Positions 7,963 to 18,063 of a DNA stretch of 64,000 nucleotides are shown piece after piece. This stretch comes from Ancylomarina salipaludis (GTDB lineage Bacteria; Bacteroidota; Bacteroidia; Bacteroidales; Marinifilaceae). Positions within the stretch are counted from its first letter, which is position 1. Each line of letters opens with the position of its first letter. The stretch is taken from positions 1 through 64,000 of the forward strand of contig NZ_SAXA01000005.1 in the NCBI RefSeq assembly GCF_004122035.1. The letters are read 5' to 3'. Under the pieces are notes generated by a model that searched no databases, was not told the origin of the DNA, and saw only the letters and a list, made by a program, of their open reading frames with translations. A program made the position numbers and the translations under genes.

Positions 7963-10900
7963 ATGTGCTACAAAATTAAGAAAAAATATTCATACTATAC
8001 GAACAAATCAGTTTTTGTTTGTAAAGCCACTGTTATTCAGGATGGTTTAAAAATGAGTATGTTCTCAATTTTATTTTTTTTATGTCTATTTACTACTTCT
8101 GTAAGCTTTTCACAATCAAATCTTATTTCTTTGGAGGGCATGAGTGTTGGTATGAGCTTAGAGGTTTTTGTTGAAACACTCGAAGCACAATCTGACTTTT
8201 CTTTTGTCTATAATTCAGCGAAATTCCAAAATCTGAAAATTAAGTCTCTTCCTCAAGAAAGCATGCCTATTGAGTCGTTGCTTAGTTACGTTTTAACACC
8301 TATTGGTTTAAATTTTATTATTTATCGGGATAAAATTATCATTAAAGAAAGGGGGGAAGGTATACCTATGACTTTGATTAAATCTTCCAATCTGATTGAG
8401 AAGTCTGATATACTTAGGGTAGAGAAGATTGTTTTAGGGCGTGTCCTGTGTGATGATGACAGTCAACCAATTGTTGGGGCGTCCATTCGTGTGAGAAATC
8501 AGGTTTATGGGACTGCTAGTGATAAAGATGGGTATTACAATCTGAAATGCAATATTGGTGATACACTTTTAGTTACAGCGATAGGTTTTGTTAGTTTTGA
8601 AACGGTTGTTGGTTTAAATATTATAGAGGACATTCGTTTAAAACCCAATATGATCAGTCTGAAAGAGGTCAATGTTATTGGGTATGGAGAAGAAGAAACT
8701 CGAGAATTGCTAGGTGCTGTTAGTTCAATATCTCCTTTGGTTAGTGGTGAAGTTCCAAATAATTTTGATGATATACTGGCAGGAAGTGCCAGTGGGTTGT
8801 GGTTTCAAAAAAGTTCAGGAGCACCGGGAAGTGCTTCAACAATAGCTATACGAGGTGTGACATCCCTTCAGCCTGATGCCAATAGTCCCCTTATTGTGGT
8901 AGATGGTGTGCCTCTTTTTTCTAGCGAAGAGAATTTGAATCAAATAACAGTAAAGTCGCAGGACGGTTCCGCCTTTGGATTGCTTAATAATTATGTCTAT
9001 GATGATATTAGGGAGACAAGTGAGTTTAGAAAGAATGGCTTGAATATGGTTAATCCTGAGGATATTGAATCTGTTTCAGTACTCAAGGATGCCTATTCAA
9101 CTTCAATATACGGGTCCAGAGGTGCTGCAGGAGTAATTTTAATTACAACTAAAAAACCGAAGAAAAAGGGGATAAGTGCCAGTTTTTTATATGAATCGAG
9201 TCTGTCACAACCGGTTGGGAAACCTGAATTAATGAATGCCAATGAGTATGCCAGATTATATAGTAACTATTATAGCGAATTAAAAAATAAAGAAGTTGTG
9301 TTTCCAAATCAGATTAATACAAATTGGTATGATTTGGTCGTTCGAAATGCTGTTGGGAATAAATTGAGTTTAGCTGTTCAGAGCAAAAAACATAACGGTT
9401 TCTTTTATATGAGTTTTTCGCAACTGAATCAGGAGAGTTACATTATCAATTCTGACTATAAAAGATATACGGGACGCTTTAATTTCCAACAAAGAGTACA
9501 TGAAAGGGTCCGGATTGGAGCAAATCTGGCAATTACTTCAGAAAAGAACAATGCTTTATTAGCACCTAAAATTTACCGCGATGCGATCCTGAAAGCGCCC
9601 AATGTGCCCGTTTATACTGAAGAGGGGGATTATCGTTTCGGGAATATGGGCAATCCGTATGGAACATATTATGAAAATCCGCTTGCCATGGCAACAACAG
9701 GTAGAGGAGAAGTGAATGATACCTATACTATAGCTAATGTTTATTTCGATTTAGAATTGACTAATTGGTTGTCTTATCGATTCGATTTTGGCATTAATTT
9801 GATTGAAACTGATGCCATTTCGGCTTATAGAAATGGATTCAGCCCTGATAAAAAAAATTCAATCGAAAGTAATGGTTATTCTCGTAAATGGATTGTAACC
9901 AATACAATAAATGGCTCTCATTCTTTTGAAGATCATTCGATGAAATTTGTTTTAGGTCAGAGTTTTGAGCAATCCAGACAAAAAGAAGAAGAAGTGTTTT
10001 TTGAAGATTTATGGGGCTTAAACACTAGTGGGAATCTTGATTTGAGTAATTATGCAATGGATAGGCGTAAGTTTGCTCTGGCTTCATGGTTTGGTCGTTT
10101 GACTTATAATTACAAGCAGAAGTTATTCGCGGGTCTCTCATATCGGATTGATGGTTCGTCTCGTTTCAGAAAAAGTAACCGTTATCAAATGTTTCCTGCA
10201 TTCTCACTCGGTTGGATCATAAAGTCTGATGTTGAAAATTCACTTTTAAACTTATTCAAGCTACGTTCAAGTTTTGGTTATTCGGGTGTGGAGCAATCGA
10301 CTTATACCTATGGTGCTTTGCGGACATATCAAACACATCCCAATAATCTGAATTATGCAGGTACGCCTATATTATCTGAAGATAATGGTGCCGAATTGGA
10401 TATTTCATGGGAAAAAACAAAGAATTTTGATTTTGGACTTGATCTGTCTTTTTTTAATGAGAAGCTTAAGACAAGTTTGGATTATTATTCTAAAGAGGTC
10501 AATAATTTACTTCTATTTACTGATGTTACTGCTGTTTCGGGGTACGAGCAACAATGGGTGAATGTGGGGAAGATGAAGAATACAGGAATTGAAATGAATC
10601 TGGATTGTCAATTAATTGATCGGAATTTTAAATGGAGTATGCTATTGTCTTCAGCTTATAATAAAAACGAAGTGGTTGCGATTAATTATATTGGAGAAGA
10701 GGTATGGGGAGCTGATCAGGCTTATAAATATTTTAAGGAAGGAAAGGAAGCTGCTCAGTTTTACCTTTATGATTGGAAGGGTGTCAATCCTGCCACCGGC
10801 AATCCGATATGGCAATATGAAAATGGGATTTTAAGTGAAGTACCACCGTCGGATAATACAGATAGAAAAGCTTTTGGTTCAGGAATTCCAACGTTTACAG

Positions 10901-11409
10901 GTGGGATAAATAACTGCCTGTCATATAAAGGTTTTGAATTAAATGCATCATTAATATTTGTATCGGGTAAAAAAATGATGAATGGAACAGCAGCTCTTTT
11001 ACATACTTATTCAACAAGTGAGGCCTATAATTTATCACCGGATGTTTTAAATTATTGGAAAAATGAGGGAGCTATGACGAATCAACCATCCTTGTTGAAT
11101 CAATCAATAACTAGTACAAACAATTATACCACCAGTCGAACAAGCTCGCGTTTTTATGAGGATGCCTCATTTATTCGTCTTAAAAGTCTTGTGTTGGCTT
11201 ATTATTTACCTAAATCGATTGTAAAAAAAATGAAACTTGAAGGCGTTAAATTTTACGCTCAGGCAACTAATTTATTTACAATTACAAACTATTCAGGAGT
11301 GGACCCCGAAGTGAGCGCTTTTGGTTCATCTTCGTTACTCTCAGGTTACGATGAAGTAACCATGCCGCAGTCAAAGTCTTTTAGCTTGGGCTTAAGAATT
11401 AACTTATAA
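7963..11409 (+). CDS. SusC/RagA-family TonB-dependent receptor with STN signalling domain
   Basis: 1148-residue outer-membrane active transporter. After a long basic N-terminus and signal peptide (hydrophobic core about 33-50) comes a secretin/TonB short N-terminal domain (about 55-130), which signals to the FecR anti-sigma factor. A carboxypeptidase-D-like beta-sandwich follows (about 155-225), then a TonB plug (about 235-390, with IRGVTSLQPDANSPLIVVDG and VLKDAYSTSIYGSRGAAGVI) and a large beta-barrel. No SusD follows directly; the next gene is a propeller lipoprotein. The STN domain and the fecI-fecR genes upstream make this the signal-transducing receptor of the locus. Substrate unknown. 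Confidence 0.95.
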   Translation: MCYKIKKKYSYYTNKSVFVCKATVIQDGLKMSMFSILFFLCLFTTSVSFSQSNLISLEGMSVGMSLEVFVETLEAQSDFSFVYNSAKFQNLKIKSLPQESMPIESLLSYVLTPIGLNFIIYRDKIIIKERGEGIPMTLIKSSNLIEKSDILRVEKIVLGRVLCDDDSQPIVGASIRVRNQVYGTASDKDGYYNLKCNIGDTLLVTAIGFVSFETVVGLNIIEDIRLKPNMISLKEVNVIGYGEEETRELLGAVSSISPLVSGEVPNNFDDILAGSASGLWFQKSSGAPGSASTIAIRGVTSLQPDANSPLIVVDGVPLFSSEENLNQITVKSQDGSAFGLLNNYVYDDIRETSEFRKNGLNMVNPEDIESVSVLKDAYSTSIYGSRGAAGVILITTKKPKKKGISASFLYESSLSQPVGKPELMNANEYARLYSNYYSELKNKEVVFPNQINTNWYDLVVRNAVGNKLSLAVQSKKHNGFFYMSFSQLNQESYIINSDYKRYTGRFNFQQRVHERVRIGANLAITSEKNNALLAPKIYRDAILKAPNVPVYTEEGDYRFGNMGNPYGTYYENPLAMATTGRGEVNDTYTIANVYFDLELTNWLSYRFDFGINLIETDAISAYRNGFSPDKKNSIESNGYSRKWIVTNTINGSHSFEDHSMKFVLGQSFEQSRQKEEEVFFEDLWGLNTSGNLDLSNYAMDRRKFALASWFGRLTYNYKQKLFAGLSYRIDGSSRFRKSNRYQMFPAFSLGWIIKSDVENSLLNLFKLRSSFGYSGVEQSTYTYGALRTYQTHPNNLNYAGTPILSEDNGAELDISWEKTKNFDFGLDLSFFNEKLKTSLDYYSKEVNNLLLFTDVTAVSGYEQQWVNVGKMKNTGIEMNLDCQLIDRNFKWSMLLSSAYNKNEVVAINYIGEEVWGADQAYKYFKEGKEAAQFYLYDWKGVNPATGNPIWQYENGILSEVPPSDNTDRKAFGSGIPTFTGGINNCLSYKGFELNASLIFVSGKKMMNGTAALLHTYSTSEAYNLSPDVLNYWKNEGAMTNQPSLLNQSITSTNNYTTSRTSSRFYEDASFIRLKSLVLAYYLPKSIVKKMKLEGVKFYAQATNLFTITNYSGVDPEVSAFGSSSLLSGYDEVTMPQSKSFSLGLRINL

Positions 11410-11732
11410 ACAAACTTGTCAAGTAAAAATAAATAATATATGTAGTAAATGAAAGGTTATTGAGTCTGGCAGGATAAGATAACCGCACCGGAAAAAATCT
11501 TAAGAAACATATCAAAGATTACATAATATCAGCTTCACAGCTGGTAATCGGGATAGGCTTTTTCTATGTTTTTAAGGTGTTATGTGAGTTAAGTTAAACA
11601 GAAAATGGATTGTTAGAAGTGAAAATGTGATGAAAAGATTGATAAAACAAGAGTCTAAGTCAGTCATAGAAATCGAATTTTGAACGATAGAATCCGAATA
11701 ATAAACCCAATTAAAACCTAAAATTAAAGTTT
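11410..11732 (+). other. Intergenic leader of the propeller lipoprotein gene
   Basis: 323 nt with no gene. It carries the second copies of the ACTTGTCAAGT palindrome core (11414-11424) and of the ATGTAGTAAA box (11440-11449), and a small stem CAGCT/AGCTG near 11530. I see no T-tailed terminator after susC1, so read-through into the next gene is possible. Confidence 0.5.
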
Positions 11733-13175
11733 ATGAAAAATTTAAGAATTTCATGGAAAATGGCTTTACCACTTATGGCCATCTTATTGAGTAGTGTGTT
11801 CACTTCTTGTAGCGACGATGAGAAAAAATTGAGTGATTTAACAGGATTTTTAAGCTTTGGATTTGCTGATGAAGCCCTTGAGAATTATGAGTTTACCATT
11901 GGGGGCGATAATGTTATTACCAATCAAATTGCTTTGCCATACGGATTTGACGCTTCTGCATTAACACCCGTATTTAGTGCTGCACCTTTGGCTCAAGTAA
12001 ATATCAATGGTATTCCTCAGGTAAGTGGTTCAATAGCCATGGATTTTACCAGTGATATCGTTTTTTCTGTTGTTGCAGAAAATGGTGATAACACTATCAA
12101 TTATACCGTAAGAGTCAATGTTGCTACAGAATTATCAGCCTGGACAAATTTATCTCCAAACGCTGGATTCCCATTATACACTCAGGTAACTGCTTTCGAA
12201 TTAGGAGGTAAGTATTATGTTATCGGTAGTCTTAAAGGTGCATCGGTTTATGGTGACCACGAAGCAGGAATTTATTCTTCAGTTGATGGTGTCGCGTTTA
12301 CCGAGGTGACTTCAACTCTTTTCCAGGATTATGGTATTGCAGTTGGATCTGCGACTGTGAAACATGGCGATAAGCAATTACTACTGGGAGGTTTGTCATA
12401 TTCAGATTATTTTGGTGGCGGAACTGGTGATGGTTCTGGTAATAATAAAGTATGGGCTTCAACTGACGGGGCTACTTGGGAGAAGATTACAACTACACAA
12501 ACCGATTACGAAGGTTGGGGGGCAGCACCTGAAGTTAATTCCTTTTCAATAAGAACTGAACCAACCGTTGCCAATATGAATGGTGATTTATATGTGGTTG
12601 GTGGTTTTTCAGTAGCTTATGGTGCTCCTCAAGGTGCGATCGCGGATGTTTGGAAATCAACTGATGGGGGAGCTACCTGGATTAATCTTGAAGCCGATTT
12701 TGGAGCAGACTTTGTTGCAAGAGCTCAAAGTCAGTTGATTGTATATAAGGATGAACTATACCTAATTGGTGGACGTACAGGATATCCGAATCAATATTTT
12801 AATGATGTATATAAGTCAGCTGATGGCATTAACTGGACAAAATTAGCTGTGGAAAAGCCATTTGATGCCTGTGCCGGTCATATTTGCTATGTGTATAACG
12901 ACAGATTCTATTTAATAGGTGGTAATGTTGCTACAGGTGAGATGGATGAAAGCACTGAAATTGCAGTACCATCGAATGCAACCTGGGTTTCAGAAGATGC
13001 AGGTTTAAACTGGACAAAGGTTACCGAAGGTGCATTGCCTGAAGGTTTTGCAGGACGTGCAGGTCATGCATTTGCCAAAGATGGAAATGTGGTTCATATT
13101 TTCGGTGGAATGGGTGCTGAAGCTGATGGTACAGCTAAAATACTGACAGACTCATGGAAAGGCACATTAAATTAA
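11733..13175 (+). CDS. Surface lipoprotein with Ig-like domain and kelch-type beta-propeller
   Basis: 480 residues. The lipobox ends at Cys26 (SVFTSC) and is followed by SDDEKK, an acidic run like the surface-export signal of Bacteroidota lipoproteins. Residues about 35-135 resemble the Ig-like module common in SusD-linked lipoproteins (the DFTSDIVFSVVAENG segment). Residues 140-480 hold repeated kelch/sialidase-like blades (VWASTDGATWEKI, VWKSTDGGATWINL, VYKSADGINWTKL, WVSEDAGLNWTKV), each with an Asp-box-like turn. This looks like the DUF6242-type architecture. It sits where a SusD would be expected after susC1, so it may be the ligand-capture lipoprotein of that receptor (inference). Confidence 0.85.
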   Translation: MKNLRISWKMALPLMAILLSSVFTSCSDDEKKLSDLTGFLSFGFADEALENYEFTIGGDNVITNQIALPYGFDASALTPVFSAAPLAQVNINGIPQVSGSIAMDFTSDIVFSVVAENGDNTINYTVRVNVATELSAWTNLSPNAGFPLYTQVTAFELGGKYYVIGSLKGASVYGDHEAGIYSSVDGVAFTEVTSTLFQDYGIAVGSATVKHGDKQLLLGGLSYSDYFGGGTGDGSGNNKVWASTDGATWEKITTTQTDYEGWGAAPEVNSFSIRTEPTVANMNGDLYVVGGFSVAYGAPQGAIADVWKSTDGGATWINLEADFGADFVARAQSQLIVYKDELYLIGGRTGYPNQYFNDVYKSADGINWTKLAVEKPFDACAGHICYVYNDRFYLIGGNVATGEMDESTEIAVPSNATWVSEDAGLNWTKVTEGALPEGFAGRAGHAFAKDGNVVHIFGGMGAEADGTAKILTDSWKGTLN

Positions 13176-13186
13176 TTTGAATTCCG

Positions 13187-13218
13187 ATTGGGAGACTACT
13201 GGCAGGTAGGCTCCCAAT
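13187..13218 (+). promoter_or_regulatory. Strong intercistronic hairpin before susC2
   Basis: ATTGGGAG pairs with CTCCCAAT, with inner CTAC pairing GTAG across a one-base symmetric mismatch, giving about 12 pairs. No T-run follows. It is probably an mRNA stability or processing element between the propeller lipoprotein and susC2. A third ATGTAGTAAA box follows at 13259-13268. Confidence 0.5.
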
Positions 13219-13278
13219 ATAAACTTCTATAGAGGTTCATCATTTGTTTTCAAATAATATGTAGTAAAATCTAATATA

Positions 13279-16200
13279 ATGAATAAAGTAATTTGTGTTA
13301 TATTTTCTGTTTTTCTGATTGTCTCAACTTTGAGTGTCCGAGCTCAAAACGTGAAGGTTCAGGAATTAAAGAAGGTTAAAATAACGGGTACACTTAAATG
13401 CTCGGAAGATAACCATCCTGTTGTGGGAGCCACGATTATCGTAAAAGGAACAACAAATGGAGTCGCAGCTGACTTTGATGGTAATTTTACTATCATGGCT
13501 AATCAGGGGGATATTCTATTGATCTCATCAATAGGTTATATCTCAAAAGAAATAAAAGTTGGAATAAAAACACATTTCGATTTGATCTTGAGTCCCGATA
13601 ATGTATCACTAAAAGAAATAGCCGTAATTGGTTATGGTGTACAGGAAAGACGCGACTTAACAGGTGCGGTATCATCTGTTAATATTGAACAGATCGATCA
13701 AGTTGCATTAAGTGTTGATAATGCGCTTTCAGGTCAAATTGCTGGCGTGCAGGTTAATTCTGCAAGTGGAACTCCTGGCAGTGCTACAGCGATAACTATT
13801 CGAGGAATTACATCGCTTTCTGCTGATAATAATCCGCTTTATATTATTGATGGGGTGCCTGTATATGGAGTTGGTGCCGGGGCTTCTACTTCTTTTCAGT
13901 CAGGAGGTGTTCCAATGGTCGCAATGGGTGGAAATACAACATCAGGCTCTATTGGGGCAACATCAGAATTTGAAAGAAACCCTTTGGCGAGTTTGAATAT
14001 GGATGATATTGAATCCATCGAGGTATTAAAAGATGCTTACGCAACAGCGATTTATGGATCAAGAGGTGCTGCTGGTGTTATTTTAATTACGACTAAAAAG
14101 GGAAAAAAAGGATTACCCAAAGTTGATCTTAATATTTCAACATCTGTTGCCAGTCCTATTGATGTTCCTGATGTTTTGAATGGAGATCAATATGTTGATT
14201 TTTATAATAGTTTTTTAGGGGCAAATACCAGTGGTGTTTATCCATTTACAAAGGGGTATAATACGGATTGGTTCGATGCTGCAACACGTACGGCAGTAAC
14301 CAATAATATTTCGGCAACAGTTTCTGCGGGAACAGATAAAAGTACCTATTTCTTATCTCTAAATTATCTGGACCAGGATTCGTATGTGATTAATAATGAT
14401 TTTAAACGTTATACCGCCCGAATTAATTATGAGTATAAATCAAGCGAGAAATTTCGTTTTGGAAATAATATAAGTTTGTCTTATACCGATAATAACTCGT
14501 TGAACTCAGGTAGTGTCTATCGAAATTCATTACTTGCTGCTCCTGACACAAGAATTAAAGATGATAATGGAGATTACGTTTTTGTACAGAGCGATCGCGA
14601 TAGATTTAATCCAATTGCTAAAGCTAAGGAGGATATTAACTTCGTTAAGGATAAACGTGTTATAGGTAACTTATATGCTGAATACAAAGTTTTGTCGTGG
14701 TTAACTTTTAAAACTGAACTTGGAATTGATTTAATGTCTTCAAAAGCTTACAATCGCAATAAGGAATACAAAGGGATCGATTCGGGTAAAGAGGTTGAGA
14801 TTATTCAAGGAAGTGCAAGTCAAACAAATATTAATAATTTAAAGCTTGTTATTAATAACACAGCATCAATTTATAAAGAATTTGGCGAGCATGTATTCAC
14901 GGGTGTTATAGGTCAAAGCTTCGAAACTTCAAAGGAAGACTATGTTCGGATTGCAGCTACAGATTTTCCAACGAACGATGTCTTAAGTATTGGTTCGGCT
15001 AACGATTCTCGAGTTGATGGTGCCGTTTTAAGAGAATGGGCTATGGTCTCGTTTTTTGGTAGAATGAACTACCGTTGGAAAGACAAATATATGGCAGGAG
15101 TAACCTATCGTGTAGATGGTTCTTCTCGATTTAATAAAAACGAAAGATATGTTGGTTTTCCCTCATTTTCGGCTGGTTGGCGAATTTCAGAGGAACAATT
15201 TATGGAACCATACCTTTGGGTTGATGATCTGAAATTTCGTGCGAGTTTAGGATTTTCAGGTATCTCCGGTTCAGGTGGCTATTACGGCAATCAAGGTCAA
15301 TATGTGGCTAGAGACTACGCTAAACAGTACGGTAATACTAATATTCTTGAAGTGCAGCAAGCCAGTAATCCTGACCTGAAATGGGAAAAAACGCATACCG
15401 TTGACATAGGATTAGACGTATCGTTATTTGAATCGAGGTTTTCTTTAACGTTTGATTATTATAATAAGAAAAGTATCGACATGTTAATTGGTTCAAGTGT
15501 ACCCTTATATTCAGGCTATTCTTCTCAAATACAAAATCTGGTTGATATGGAAAATAAGGGGATAGAGATATCATTGACCAGTGTAAATATCGATAAAGAA
15601 TTTAAGTGGACTTCGAATTTAAATTTTGCAAGGAATACCAATAAGGTAACAAAACTTAACCTGAAGGGATATGTTGCAGGTGGATCAGAAATTGGCTATG
15701 CCTATTATCAGGTTGGAGAATCGGCAACAGCATGGTTTTTGTACGATTGGCATAGTGTTGATCCTCTTACGGGTAATCCTTTATGGAGGTATTCAGATGG
15801 GAGCATTTCGACCACACCTCCAGCATCTATAAATAATAAAGAAGCGTACGATAATAAATTTGTAATGGGCGATAGAATGCCAGAATTTACAGGTGGATTT
15901 ACAAATATATTTACGTATAAGAATCTTGAATTGAGTACGCTGTTGAGTTTTTCCTATGGTGGAAAAATAATGAATGGAACTCGTGCCGAACTTTTAACGT
16001 ATACGGATAATAAAAACAGGAATCTGAGTACTGAAATTTTGGATGAGTGGATAATTGCAGGACATAAAACTGAGATTCCGAAAAAGTATAATCTGTCTAC
16101 TCCTGGAAAAATTGGAGGAGGTACAGATTACACTGTTAGTAGGGAGACTGACCGTTTTCTGGAAGATGGGTCTTTTGTGCGTTTGAAAAATGTTTCATTA

Positions 16201-16416
16201 TCTTATCGCTTTAATCCGGATAGAATTCGTAAACTGGGATTAGAAAGTTTGGTACTTTATGCGAAAGGATCAAATTTACTAACCTGGACGAATTATTCTG
16301 GTCCTGATCCTGAGGTGAGTGCCTTTGGCTCATCAGCTGCTTATGCAGGAAATGATGAATTGACCATACCTCAGCAAAAGGCCATACAGATTGGGCTTAA
16401 GATTGGTTTAAGATAA
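13279..16416 (+). CDS. SusC/RagA-family TonB-dependent receptor
   Basis: 1045-residue outer-membrane transporter without an STN domain. Signal peptide about 1-22 (ends RAQ). A carboxypeptidase-D-like domain (about 35-110, VVGATIIVKGTTNGVAADFD) is followed by a plug (about 115-275, ITIRGITSLSADNNPLYIID then VLKDAYATAIYGSRGAAGVI) and a barrel ending in the hydrophobic strand IQIGLKIGLR. It forms the SusC half of the SusC-SusD pair with the next gene. It is clearly related to susC1 along plug and barrel, so the two probably arose by duplication, with STN kept only in the first. Confidence 0.96.
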   Translation: MNKVICVIFSVFLIVSTLSVRAQNVKVQELKKVKITGTLKCSEDNHPVVGATIIVKGTTNGVAADFDGNFTIMANQGDILLISSIGYISKEIKVGIKTHFDLILSPDNVSLKEIAVIGYGVQERRDLTGAVSSVNIEQIDQVALSVDNALSGQIAGVQVNSASGTPGSATAITIRGITSLSADNNPLYIIDGVPVYGVGAGASTSFQSGGVPMVAMGGNTTSGSIGATSEFERNPLASLNMDDIESIEVLKDAYATAIYGSRGAAGVILITTKKGKKGLPKVDLNISTSVASPIDVPDVLNGDQYVDFYNSFLGANTSGVYPFTKGYNTDWFDAATRTAVTNNISATVSAGTDKSTYFLSLNYLDQDSYVINNDFKRYTARINYEYKSSEKFRFGNNISLSYTDNNSLNSGSVYRNSLLAAPDTRIKDDNGDYVFVQSDRDRFNPIAKAKEDINFVKDKRVIGNLYAEYKVLSWLTFKTELGIDLMSSKAYNRNKEYKGIDSGKEVEIIQGSASQTNINNLKLVINNTASIYKEFGEHVFTGVIGQSFETSKEDYVRIAATDFPTNDVLSIGSANDSRVDGAVLREWAMVSFFGRMNYRWKDKYMAGVTYRVDGSSRFNKNERYVGFPSFSAGWRISEEQFMEPYLWVDDLKFRASLGFSGISGSGGYYGNQGQYVARDYAKQYGNTNILEVQQASNPDLKWEKTHTVDIGLDVSLFESRFSLTFDYYNKKSIDMLIGSSVPLYSGYSSQIQNLVDMENKGIEISLTSVNIDKEFKWTSNLNFARNTNKVTKLNLKGYVAGGSEIGYAYYQVGESATAWFLYDWHSVDPLTGNPLWRYSDGSISTTPPASINNKEAYDNKFVMGDRMPEFTGGFTNIFTYKNLELSTLLSFSYGGKIMNGTRAELLTYTDNKNRNLSTEILDEWIIAGHKTEIPKKYNLSTPGKIGGGTDYTVSRETDRFLEDGSFVRLKNVSLSYRFNPDRIRKLGLESLVLYAKGSNLLTWTNYSGPDPEVSAFGSSAAYAGNDELTIPQQKAIQIGLKIGLR

Positions 16417-16482
16417 TATAAGAGAGTTTATTGTAATTATTCCTGATGCAAAGCATAGTGTCATGATACTAATTTCAAAAAA

Positions 16483-17931
16483 ATGAAAAATAGAATAATT
16501 AATATATACGGTCTTGTTCTGTTAGCTATTGTTGGTAGCTTAACAGCTTGTGATAAACAACTTGATCTTGCTCCTGAGGATACAACTGTTGAATCTGAAG
16601 TTTTTCAGACTGCAGCTTCCGCCGAATCAGCCTTAATGGATGTTTACAATAAAACCTATGAGGCGAATAAGCAAACTGCTTATACCATAGGAGATGTGAC
16701 AACAAGACTTATTGAGGTGACGAGCACATACAGTATGGCCTTGGTGTCAGGTAATTTATTAACAGATGATTATACGGCTGAAGAAATATGGTCTAAGACC
16801 TATTCGGCAATAAATGTAGCTAATGTCATCATCAAATCAGTTCCTGAGTTGGGAACCTATAATGAGGATCTTGAAAAGCAGCATGTGGCTGAAGCTAAAT
16901 TCTTAAGAGCTTACAATTACTTAGTTATGCTGCGTTTGTACGGGGATGGAGCTTTGAAAGGAAAAATGGATGGCTTATGTTTACCCTTACAACTTGCTCC
17001 CTATGCGGGAACAGAATTTGTTTCAAATAATGCATTGAAGCGTTCTACAAATGATGAGGTCTACACACAAATTATAAAGGATTTATCTGAGGCTTTACCC
17101 GATTTGAGGGTTGAATACGATGATGATTTAGAAACCAGAGCTCGCGCAACGAAGGGAAGTGTACATGCATTACTTTCAAGAGTGTATTTATACATGGGGA
17201 ATTTTCAAAAAGCAGCGGAAGAATCTGCATTTTTTGTTAATAACTCTACTTATAGATTAGCACCTGATCTTCGTTCTGTATTTCCAATTAGCAGTGGGGT
17301 TGATGTAGATTTAGATGAAGAGTTTATTTATGCAATCCCTTTAACTTTCAATGGGGGAGATCATCAGTTTGGTACACATTATTATCCTTATTATTCAAAA
17401 TCGGTTGGTTATGTATCCGATGATTATATAGGAAAATTTTCCGGTACTGATCAAAGAATAACAGATTTGATCTGGGAAGGGAATCCTTTATCAATATACA
17501 ATTCCGGCAAACTTACAACCAGTAAGTTTAATAATAAAGATGGACGTGATAATATTCCTATGATTCGCTTGTCCGAAATGTATTTGACACGTGCTGAAGC
17601 TTTGGCCAGAACTGATGGTAAAGTGCAGGAAGCGCTTGATTTGTTGAATGCTATTGCCAGTCGTGCTGATGCTGCTTTTGTTGATTACAATCTTTCTGAT
17701 TTTGCTACAACTGAGGATTTAATTGATCGTATTATGCTTGAGCGCGAGAAAGAACTGGCTTTTGAAGGATTACATCGTTACGATATTATCCGTACCGGGA
17801 GAAAGCTTCAGTTTAAAAATGGTGATGGTGTATACGAGGATGTGCCTGCTGGTCGTTATGTATTACCAATTCCCAAGCGAGAAATCGATATTACAAAAGG
17901 GAGCTTGGTTCAGAATCCGGGCTACTTGTAA
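16483..17931 (+). CDS. SusD/RagB-family nutrient-binding surface lipoprotein
   Basis: 482 residues. The lipobox is LTAC with lipidated Cys23. The N-terminal SusD-like region includes the TPR-type helices (AEAKFLRAYNYLVMLRLYGD, about 135-155). The C-terminal RagB/SusD domain carries MIRLSEMYLTRAEALAR and REKELAFEGLHRYDIIRTG, and the YVLPIPKREID signature lies near the end. It caps the SusC2 barrel on the cell surface and captures the ligand. It starts 66 nt after susC2, so the two are co-transcribed. Confidence 0.96.
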   Translation: MKNRIINIYGLVLLAIVGSLTACDKQLDLAPEDTTVESEVFQTAASAESALMDVYNKTYEANKQTAYTIGDVTTRLIEVTSTYSMALVSGNLLTDDYTAEEIWSKTYSAINVANVIIKSVPELGTYNEDLEKQHVAEAKFLRAYNYLVMLRLYGDGALKGKMDGLCLPLQLAPYAGTEFVSNNALKRSTNDEVYTQIIKDLSEALPDLRVEYDDDLETRARATKGSVHALLSRVYLYMGNFQKAAEESAFFVNNSTYRLAPDLRSVFPISSGVDVDLDEEFIYAIPLTFNGGDHQFGTHYYPYYSKSVGYVSDDYIGKFSGTDQRITDLIWEGNPLSIYNSGKLTTSKFNNKDGRDNIPMIRLSEMYLTRAEALARTDGKVQEALDLLNAIASRADAAFVDYNLSDFATTEDLIDRIMLEREKELAFEGLHRYDIIRTGRKLQFKNGDGVYEDVPAGRYVLPIPKREIDITKGSLVQNPGYL

Positions 17932-17940
17932 ATCTCAATT

Positions 17941-17966
17941 CAGTCATTTATTTGACTGGTTCTTTT
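17941..17966 (+). terminator. Weak terminator-like hairpin after susD
   Basis: CAGTCA (17941-17946) pairs with TGACTG (17953-17958), and GTTCTTTTCAATTT follows. The stem is short, so termination may be partial. Confidence 0.4.
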
Positions 17967-17999
17967 CAATTTAATAGAATACAATCATTTATGATATCA

Positions 18000-18027
18000 G
18001 GAGAAACTTCTATCATCAAGTTTCTCC
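18000..18027 (+). promoter_or_regulatory. 10-bp hairpin in the leader of the first thioredoxin gene
   Basis: GGAGAAACTT pairs perfectly with AAGTTTCTCC around an 8-nt loop, 36 nt ahead of the chosen start codon. There is no T-tail. It could be an attenuator or a transcript-end stabiliser. Confidence 0.45.
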
Positions 18028-18063
18028 GGCTGTCAGATGAATTCTATTCCTAAATTTTTACTA

